Origin: Numida meleagris
Taxonomy: Eukaryota; Chordata; Aves; Galliformes; Numididae
Assembly: GCF_002078875.1 (NCBI RefSeq)
Contig: NC_034438.1
Coordinates: forward strand, 68,469,484-68,533,483
Direction: 5' to 3'
Length of the DNA stretch: 64,000 bases
Both the position numbers and the translations under genes were made by a program. The notes beneath the pieces were generated by a model. It ran no database searches and was not told the DNA's origin. It saw nothing but the letters and a program-made list of their open reading frames with translations. Position 1 is the first letter of the stretch. Each line of letters starts with the position of its first letter. Shown piece after piece: positions 52,191 to 61,434 of the stretch.

Positions 52191-52717
52191 AGGAAGGGAT
52201 GCTGTCCAAAGGGACCTGGACAAGCTTGGGCTTACAGGAACCTAATGAGATTCAACAAGACCAAATGGCTTAACTTCAGTTGAGACAATCCCATGTACGC
52301 ATACAGACAGGGAGAAGAACTCACTGAGAGCAGCCCTGCTGAGAAGGAACTTGCAGGTTCAGGTGGACAAAACGCTTGTATGCGTTTAGAGCCTGGAAGG
52401 CCAACCGTATCCTGCACTGCATCAAAAGTGGGTGGCCAGCAGGGAGCAGAAGGGGATTGTCCCCTCTGCTCTGCCCTTGTGAGGTCCATCTGGAGTACTG
52501 CATCCAGGTCTGGGGCCTCCAGCACAAGAATGATGTGAGGCACTGGCAAAGGTAGTCCAAAGAAGCTGTGGACTCCCCATCCCTGGAGGTGTTGAAGGCC
52601 AGGTTCAATGGGGCCTTGGGTAGCTTGATCTAGTGGAAGGCAACCCTGCCCACAGGAGGGGGACTGGAACTAGATCTCTTCCAACCCAAGCTACTGCACG
52701 ATACTATGATTCTATAA
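52191..52717 (+). mobile_element. CR1 LINE, second overlapping copy with internal deletion
   Basis: Begins with GGGATGCTGTCCAAAGGGAC, which lies earlier in CR1 than the end of the preceding copy. This is therefore a separate element inserted beside or into it. An EELTESSPAEKEL segment closely parallels the [13 protein letters not shown] of the 42-kb copy, so both belong to a similar subfamily. At about 52537 a deletion joins the HLEYC-region sequence to the 3' end (GTGAGGCACTGGCAAAGG onward). The 3' tail survives as one or two octamers (ACTATGATTCTATAAG near 52703-52717). Confidence 0.87.
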
Positions 52718-55700
52718 GCTCTATGAATAAATTTCTATAATAAATTCTTCAGTCCTATTAAATTGTTAAAACAAATGTCATCTCTACCATTAAAACAACC
52801 AACTCCTTTCATTAGAAGGGTTTTTTGAACTTTAAGAATTTTATGTGAAGCATTTCTGAGAAACATTAAAGGAGTCATTCACATAATTAGATGATTAGAC
52901 CCCACCTATGTTAACAGATCTTCACTAAAGTTCTACTCATTGCCAAAAGGCATTTTAGCAAATACTAATACGAACAGCCACAACATCTTGCATGAAACAC
53001 AATGGCAAGGAAGGCATCTCTATGTCAATAATTTATCTGCTTGAAACCTGCAGCGGGAGATCCAATGCTTTCACTTGCTAAGGAAATTGTTATTGTGCTC
53101 AAGATGTGCTGAACAGTTTTCTTCACATCTGGAAGACCATAATCTTAAACAACAGTCCTTGACCTATCAGATAATAGGAGACTATAACAGAGAAGCTAAT
53201 AAGTTTGTTCAGACATCATAATTTGAAAACACTTGAAGACATTTATCAGAAAAGTACGTGTTTGTTCTGTTTGTTACTAAGCTCACACTGCTTCCCAAGA
53301 GAATAGATAATACTCTAGGGATAGGAGAAAGACTGCTTCTGCCTTTCACAGATAGACATCCTACACCAAGAAACATTAGTCACCATAGGCATATTATGTT
53401 GGCAGTATCATAGCTCGAAAAACACATTTCCATTACCTTCCTTAAAAATAAGTGCTGTGTACTGAATCTATACAGTTTGCTGAAAACAACACTGGAAGAA
53501 CAGCAGAGTTCATGAAATTCTTCCATAGACACTCTCCAAAGAAGAAAAATGCTATCCTCTGCCCATATGTTCAAAAAATAAACATTTCTGAAATTTTCTT
53601 TTAGCTACTGAAGTCAATCACCTTAGAAGACACCTAGTCAATATGATACAAGCATGGATACAGCCATATAAGAAATAGAATAAAACTGCCATCAAAAAAA
53701 GAGACGGCCAATTAATTGTTTTTCTCATGCATAACCACAAGCAGAATGCACGTTAGAGCTGTTCAGAACTGCATCAGTCTGAACTGCCACAAGTATACAA
53801 CTATTTAAAAAATTATAATAAAACTGAAAATCTCATCACAAACTAAACACTGAGAAATTAATACATTTGTACTCCCCTCCTTCACCTTAGCCTTTGTTGT
53901 TGAAAACTTTTCAGTATGATTTGTTAGTAGACACCTGCTTTAGTGGAAAGAAATCTGCTAATCCTGAGTAAGGAAAAATGCTATCCAACAAGGAACATAC
54001 CCCACAAAGAACAAGAAAAAAGGTTTACTGAATAATAGGACAGCATCACACACCCACACAGTATCTGTGTAAATGGATACAGAGTGTGTACTATATTTCA
54101 TCAGGGGTTAGCACAGAGAAATTGCTAATCTTTCCTTTTCTTATGCATCTCATTCCAATTCAGTGCAGCATTTAGGACACGCTATCCTCACAACTATGAG
54201 TATCAGTAACGTATTCTGCAAACACATTTTACCTCTGTACTTCTGTCCCACATGCAGACCAATTACAAAATGAAAAGCTTACTCACAAGTTCAAACTTCA
54301 GAGTATGCTTTACTCTTTCAGGGCCATAGATAGCAGCACATGACATTAATTAACCGCCATAGGACAAAAAAACAAAACAAAACCAACTTTAAGTAACTTT
54401 CTGATATGTCCTCAGTTTCCCTTTCATAAGCATATCTGCAGAAAAGCACTTGTATGTCAAAAGCAGTACGACTATCCCAAACTGCTGTAACATACACAGC
54501 TTCATCTTTCTTGGACATTCAAGCTGTATTCCTCTTGGTGCAATTCTACCTGGCAAAGACAGGACTCTTAACTTACTTCTGCACTGGATGCAAAAAGCAT
54601 TGTGTCCTTGCTTACTATGAACAAGTCATTCATTATGCAGAAAATCATCTCTGATCTTTTACAGTCAATGAATTTTCTATGGATGATCACAAGTTACACA
54701 CTGTATCATTCAAACCACACTAATAAATGCTAATGCCAGGAGGAAATGAAGATGTTCTGAATTGTATTCTGGTTAAATATGAAATGAAAAAATATAAAAT
54801 CGGTATTAATGTATTTTTTTCTGAATATATTTGCCATGATTTGTGCCTGAGCATTAGTAGTTAGTTTCACTCTAATCAATGATGATAGTGTTCATGTTCC
54901 ATTTGACCCAAAACGTCAGCTGCAAAGCGTGGAGAAAAGGATGGTGCAATGCTGCAGTGCTCTGCCTGCTCCCAGTCTGCCCTGTTTCATGCACACAAAC
55001 GGTCTTAGCATTTGGAAGCCCTTTGGGTGTCACTGAGAGACACCCTCAAGTGAATACTTCCACTTCTTTCAGTTAGGGCTCTGATTTTCAGCAACAGTTT
55101 AACCAGAATTTCTCAACTTGGGAATCAACAGTTTGAATTCACAGAAATTTTATTTTATTTTTCCTAATTGCAACAGTGAATTAGAAAATGCAAAACATGG
55201 GTTTTAATTATGCCCTTATAGAAGAAAAACATTTTAAATGCGCAGGTTCTGTTTGCTTTGTTTTGGAGGGGAAAGGGGAGTGTTGACAAAATCAATGCAG
55301 TCAGAAGATATACCACATCTGCTGTTTTGCAGTGCTGTAATTCAGGTACGCCGTTCCCCCTGACCATCCCCTCCTGGCCCGAACTTACCCATTGTTGAAA
55401 TGCTGAAGTACCTTATGAACGTGCTTTAATCAGAGCAGCTTAGAAAGGATTTCAGGAAGACATTGTGCCCTTTCCTCTAGCTCAAAGCAAAATCAGCAAT
55501 ATATAATACGATTTCAGAAAGTTACTTGTTCAGGCTGTTTACAAAAACCACAAAGAACCAACCACAACCTCTGCAAGCAATGTTCAGTCATCCTTAGCCA
55601 GACATTCTAATTCTAAAGCTCCCAAAAGTGGTTAAATGTATGCCGGTGCAAGTGGACACTGCAAATTCTAAGCTACTTTTTCCCTTGAATAAAGAAAAAA

Positions 55701-57543
55701 GAAATGCTAACCCTTCCTTTTCTAATACTAGATAAATCAATTCCTTTGAATATTTCAGCCAGCAGTGTCTGTACCTTAGATTGGTCACCCATGCATTGGA
55801 CCCTCTCCAAGTGACTGACTGGCAGAATCTCATTCACTTACAGAAGTGAACATCTGAACGACAACACACAGAATTTTCAATTTTTATTTAGGTATTTGCT
55901 CATTATGCTATAATGTTATACTTCCCAGTTTTGAGATGCTCCATTTTCATCCAAAGTCAACTTTGTGATTGGTATGATGCCTTTCAGGGTCATTTTACAA
56001 CGGCTTTAGTATAAAATTAAAACTTTAAGTAGCCATCATAGACAAAATTTTTGACCATCTCTACTTACTACTAATGAGGCACACATATTGAATTGTTAAA
56101 AAAGTTCATCTGGTATATCTGAAGACATGTCTACAATTCTAAAAAGATAAAAACACAAGCTTTATGTTGAGTGCTTAGTGGTCTTCTACTGCTTTATACA
56201 AAGCCTGCACATTTTTTCCCTTGGAAAGTCTAGCCATTAGCAGCTGGTAGAGGCAGCTCAAAATAAATACTAAAACTTATAACCACATCCATAAGTTAAA
56301 AGATAGCATTTCTTCATAACATTTCAAAATATAATATAATATTTCTATATTACATAAAGGATATTATATAAAGGGTATGTATGTATATATATATACATAT
56401 ATATATAAGGATATTCTGCCAGATAGCATACTCTTAGAACTAAAGTTACGATTATTACAGAAGATGATTAGAGAAAATTTTGCATGCCCTGGGGGGAATT
56501 TTCTCTATAATACTGGCAAAGAATCATAACTGATTCATCTCCCAGATTAGTGCAACTTATCTGCTTTTTGGACAGGATGAAAAAAAATATGAAGAAGTAT
56601 CAGTGAAAGCAGATTAAAATGTAGATTTGACTGTCTTTTCCATCTGTTTCTTCTATAACTGTTTTTCTCAACTGCACAAGTGTCAAGGATAATCAAGTAA
56701 AAAGGCCTGGAGTAGCATACATCATTGCCTTTTTAAGCCGAAGAAAGACTGAGGTTTTTACCAGTATAAAGTTAAATACAATCATGATTCAACATGTTCT
56801 TTAAGAGGGACAAGCAGAAATGTTCAGGCCTCTCAAAACAGAATGGAGAGCACTAAATTGCCACAGAGGAGAACTAGAGTGCTGAGAAATCATAGAAGAT
56901 GCCACATTTTTCATCTAACAGTAGCAGAGAGGCAGGAGATTTACTCTGTCAATCTTTAGAAAAACATTTTTTCATTTTCACTGTTGCAACTCCAGTTAAT
57001 TCCACAGCATCACTCTGGATGTAAAAGAATCAGCTGAAGAACAGAAATTAACTATACAAGCAATCTCGTCAGCACAGAAATGTGAACTTAGCCCATCTGA
57101 GAATGTGATTCCACATTTCAAGCTCAACATTTCATAACATTTCATGGTTATTTTCTCTAATAGCAAATAGTTCTTGCTCTTTCTTATTCGGTCAGCAGTG
57201 CATAACATACTTTGAAACAGCTTTCTGGACCAGCAAAGGAATTTATAATTAACATCCATTTCTCCTGTTTCTTTCAAAAGGACTAACAGCTCATTAAAAT
57301 GCATTTGGTTTCAATGCCGAAATATTACTGATATCCTTTAGATTATCCACCAGTGCAATGCAAGTACCAAGAACTAATAAGCTGAATTCCCAGTTATTTC
57401 AAAGAAATGCATTTAAGTAGAGAGAGATGGAAAAGTTTTCCCAATCATTTCACTAGGAAACTTAACCTTATCAAGTTCTGAGCTCTGACTTAACTTCAAA
57501 CTAATCTCTGCAGTACTGCTCTTTCCAATAGTACTGATGTAAA
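52718..57543. other. Unique AT-rich stretch, no gene seen
   Basis: About 4.8 kb with no supported gene or recognisable transposon. It contains a TA/CATA-rich simple repeat at 56374-56408. Open frames are short and unremarkable. Confidence 0.55.
56374..56408. repeat. TA-rich dinucleotide microsatellite
   Basis: TATGTATG followed by two TATATATA blocks joined by a CA. The central part is self-complementary and could extrude as a cruciform. Confidence 0.8.
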
Positions 57544-57860
57544 TGACAAGATGTCATTAGTGGGAGGGCTCCACAACACATCCACCACTGGCTACAGTAG
57601 AGCCCATCAACCAAGCCAGTGAAGCCTCTGTGATAAAATAGTTAAGAAAGGGCAAAATAGCGACCCACAATCATATGTTAATCCCAGCAGGCAGCTCAGC
57701 CCCATGCATCCACTCCCTGCCTGCCTCTCTCCCTACACGATGGGGAGAGAATGAGAAAGGTGCAGTGCAAGAACTCATCGTTGAGATAAAGACAGTTCAA
57801 TAGGTGAAGCAGAAGCCATGCACACAAGCAAAGCAAAACAAAGCGAAGGTCAAAACAATC
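57544..57860 (-). mobile_element. ERVL-type LTR remnant with adjoining leader-like sequence
   Basis: Read on the minus strand, the part from about 57860 down to 57672 has the 3' portion of an avian ERVL LTR. It shows CTATTGAACTGTCTTTATCT, CATTCTCTCCCCATCG, a GAGTGGATGCA stretch and a TGCCTGCTGGGATTAACA end. It shares the ACTGTC/TCTCTCCCCC-type U5 layout with the LTR at 20.6 kb but is a different, shorter copy with its U3 part missing or unrecognisable. Sequence further to the left (57544-57670), including a TTATCACAGAGGC-like word, resembles internal leader sequence I associate with avian ERVL elements. If so, this is a broken 5' LTR plus leader. No coding sequence remains and both limits are approximate. 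Confidence 0.62.
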
Positions 57861-58830
57861 CTCTCTTTTCAGAGAGCAGAATTATATTTATAAATTTTAC
57901 AGAACTGAGTACCATAATCTTTTAATGTCTAAAAATATGAGTGGAAGCCATTATGCTTTCATCTGCCACCTTTTTTATTTCATAAATAAGCAATGACAGA
58001 AATGGCAGTATCTAGAAGGAAAAAAAAATGTAGTTCTCCTACAACGTTTCTGACTGTCACTGAAAATTTGATTTTGGCTTCTTCAGTATGCAGGCAGACA
58101 ACATACATATTTCAAGTAGTAACGAGTTCATGTACAGGGTACATGCAAGACGCAGGGCAAGTGGGAGCAGGAGAGATGCTGCAGTTCAGGATTTGGCTGT
58201 TTTGGAAGCATGGTCTTGGGAAGCAGTTCCGAAATTCTCCCAGCTACTACACCGGTGCATGGCCTCTGCTCTGCGTACCTGCTTTCACAAGAGGAAAAAT
58301 AAATATACTTCAGCCTCTACACTCGGTCCAAGACTAGCAATATAGGAAGTGATACAAGCTTTGTTATCAAAACCAGTGTTCCCTTTCTCACACTGAGAAA
58401 TGACATTCTTCGAATGTCAAATATTGGCAGCGCATAATGTAGCTTATGCTTCAAAATACAACGTAAGACACAATGCTCCAGATTCAGACTAGTATCCAAT
58501 GCTAAAAGTATGTAATTTCTTCATTTTTTCCTTGCAGTTTTATTCTTTTCAATGTTCATCTGTAATGACAAATTTATAAAGAGGCTTTTTTCTTATTTTT
58601 GACTTTACTGGCTCGGTTTTGCATGCAGGAAGTCTACAAGCTTAACTTTTCAAACTTTATTATTAACTTCTATGATAAGGTCATTTGTTTATCTTCTCCA
58701 ATTCTGTTAACTAGGTGAGCAAGAATCAAAATTTTCTCATTTAAAAGTACTTCATTATATTTCATTTTGCAGAATTCAGCCTTTTTTTTTCATTTGAGCA
58801 CAAATAACACAGCTACTCTCTGCAAAGCCG
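57861..58830. other. Unique stretch between LTR remnant and mariner derivative
   Basis: About 1 kb without recognisable repeat or gene. The 114-codon frame at 57993-58337 shows no motif and is probably chance. Confidence 0.5.
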
Positions 58831-58832
58831 TA

Positions 58833-59384
58833 AGACACTCCAAAAGTAATGTCTCCTATTTATTCCCATGGAAACTACAACAGATACAAAGAACACAATA
58901 ATACTATTTGTTAAAGCAAATTCTCAGCTGCAAAGTACTCCTTTTCAACAGTCACTGCCATTAGCTATGCATTTTCACCAGCAATGAACAAGAGCTGCAT
59001 GCCATGCTTGTAAAAATCTGCGCAGCCATCCAGAACATGGCTTGTCTATCACGTCACTGCTGATATTGCTGAAATGCACCACACACCCCTCACTGTGCTC
59101 ACATCCACTGCTTGGTCTCCATAAACATTCAGCAAGCGTCAATGAACGTCAATGGGTGCATTTTTTCTGCACAGAGGAATTTTATTACACACCTTTGTTC
59201 CACCTCTACTACCATGCCAGATGCTACTCTATCAGACTGTCCCTCTGCTGCCATCTGTCACACAGCAACAAAATGAAACAGAATAGTGGCAGGAAGGTTC
59301 AGCCTCTACTGCCATACCACCAACATTCACCTTTGATATCATGGGCCAACATAATAAAATTGGAGGCATTACTTTCGGAGCAGC
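58833..59384 (-). mobile_element. Mariner derivative of Galluhop type, internally deleted, minus strand
   Basis: About 550 bp between TA dinucleotides (58831-58832 and 59385-59386). The imperfect terminal inverted repeats read CTCCAAAAGTAATGTCTCC on the left and GGAGGCATTACTTTCGGAGC on the right. On the minus strand a start-region block lies near the right end. Next comes a GTTTATGGAGACCAAGCAG block, then GATGTGAGCACAGTGAGG (helix-turn-helix region). There is then a jump to a C-terminal segment translating as DFYKHGMQLLF and VEKEYFAAENLL, which matches mariner transposase C-termini. The catalytic DDD region is absent. An in-frame stop (after GENA) and frame breaks are present. The 121-codon plus-strand frame at 59042-59407 is only its antisense shadow. 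Confidence 0.87.
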
Positions 59385-59386
59385 TA

Positions 59387-61371
59387 TCACATTTAAATAG
59401 TCTCTAGCAGTTGTTAGCTAATTGAACTTGATGCAGAAGTGGATGTTATCAGACAAGAATGGAGACACATGGACAACTTTCACACAAATGTAAACTGGCA
59501 ACTCATCACTGTATACTCTATCAGTTTTACATTCTCAAAGACTTCGCATGCTTTTTATGTCTTCTACAAATGTTTTGCCTAGTATGAAGTTACAAATTAC
59601 ACACTATGATATCATGCAAGCCAGGAAAGAATACTATGATTTACCAAATTATGACACAGAGGTTTTTTTTAAATAAAATCTACAATCTTATTCTCATCAA
59701 TGAGTTCATAAACAATGAAATATCTGTTCTTATTTTCACATTAACGAAAGTACTGTATGTCTGAACTTTGAATTTAAGATCACAAAAATCATAGTCCTTC
59801 ACTGTAAAGACTCAATTGTTTTTACTCAATTCAGACACAGCAGCCAATCTTATACGTAAAATACAGACATAAGAAAGATAACTGTTTCAGTAAATATCAC
59901 TGCCATTACAATAGGTTCATCCACTAAGTTTGAGATTCATTCTTACACTTCTCTGCATATCTGGCCTTTGCAGAGGGGGCATCTAGACTTCTTAGTTGAA
60001 TTAACTTGTATGGCAAAAGGTTAAGTGTTTTCCAAATGAAAGAGACAGCAGAAGACATAAAAAATGACCATTTCTTATTCTTGTTAATGAAAGCTAAACC
60101 AAAGATAAACAATATGAAGTTAATATGAACAGTATGAACAAATTCGTAAGTGTAAACAGTAACACACAGTGTCATAGTCAATTGTTTTGAGGACTGAATC
60201 ACAGACCTACAGGTGACACTTCACTGACCAAGAGCTGGACTTATAGTACACGATTGGCTTGTTAATGCTCTTTTTTATATCAGGCTGTATTTATGGAAAA
60301 ACAGGAAGTAGTGATTCTTGGAAAGTTTATGTATATAAAGATCACAACTGAAAGTCAAAATAGGAAAGGTCATGTTCCTCAAATTATTTTAAACACAAAT
60401 TCTTATTGTTCATCAAGGTTTATTTTCATGCGGTATATTTAAGGGGAGGGAGTTAGAGACACAGCACATTTAGAAGTATAAATTTAAAACTCTAACTTTG
60501 TACAAAGGTAAAGATTTCCTGACATAACATACAGTTAGAGGAGGGAAAAAATGATATATATATTAGCTAAGAAGTACACACATGTATCTTCTCCTAAGAC
60601 TGGGAGAAAAAAAAAAAAGAAACGCTTCAGTGCCTTCATTTTCTCAGCTCAGGATTAAAAACAGTAATTACAAATTTTTACACGGATTTATTAGAAATTA
60701 GTGTCAATTTAACTCAGTAAAATAGAGACAACTAAAATACATCACAGCATTTGCGCACGTGATTATGCCAAGGTGCAAATAAATAACTATGCTAATTAGA
60801 AATCAAGCCAAACGCCTACAAAGAGTTTCCTACAGATAGCAATCACATTGCAAGAAATCCCTGACAAATGAAGCTGCAAGATGAAGCACTGGGTAATGAA
60901 TGAAACTTTCAATAGAAGATCGTACTTTCATTTTTCATATGTAGGCTTTAGAAATATTTCAAAAAAGGGCTCTCTTATGCTAAGAAAAGTCATTTTATAA
61001 TGTTTCTGAATTACTACTCTCATTATGAAGCTGTAATATCAATATTTAATCAAACATAATTAGGAGAAATTAGGCAACAAGTGACATTCTCATGTTGGCA
61101 GACTTTTCATTGCTTCATCCTTGTGAGATGATGGTTTCACACAACTCAAAGTCTCTTGCAAGACCTTTTATTCTTGAAGTTGTATTCCTTGGTGTATTCC
61201 TTTAAGAGACCTCCACATGGGTCCCCAAGACAATACGCTACAGATTATAAGAGCTTCATGTGTCTGTTAGTTTCACACTGCTGCATGATACAGGTTATTT
61301 CCTGACAGGCATATAAACTTCGCCATTATGAATGTTATCTCAATACTAGTACCCTTAGAAGGAAATAAATT
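59387..61371. other. Unique AT-rich stretch with possible conserved non-coding element
   Basis: About 2 kb with no gene or recognised repeat; A12 at 60607-60618. The part at about 60720-61140 is rich in homeodomain-like TAATTA/ATTA words, includes GCACGTGATTATGCC and TGCTAATTAG, and lacks simple repeats. That texture is common in vertebrate regulatory elements, but it is only an impression without an alignment. Confidence 0.45.
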
Positions 61372-61434
61372 TCACGATCATGATAATCTTTGAGGTCCCT
61401 TCCAACTCAAGCCATTCTCTGATTCAGTGATTCC
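61372..61434 (+). mobile_element. CR1 LINE 3'-tail fragment
   Basis: ATAATCTTTGAGGTCCCTTC followed by CAACTCAAGCCATTCTCTGA and two degraded octamers (ATTCTCTG, ATTCAGTG) is the CR1 3' untranslated end in plus orientation. Only about 60 bp are recognisable, with no coding sequence. Confidence 0.82.

Noticed and set aside
52232..52608. Minus-strand open frames of 105 and 95 codons
   Set aside because: Both are antisense to the degenerate CR1 pair at 51.7-52.7 kb.
59042..59407. 121-codon plus-strand open frame
   Set aside because: It lies antisense to the mariner transposase remnant and ends just past the right terminal inverted repeat.
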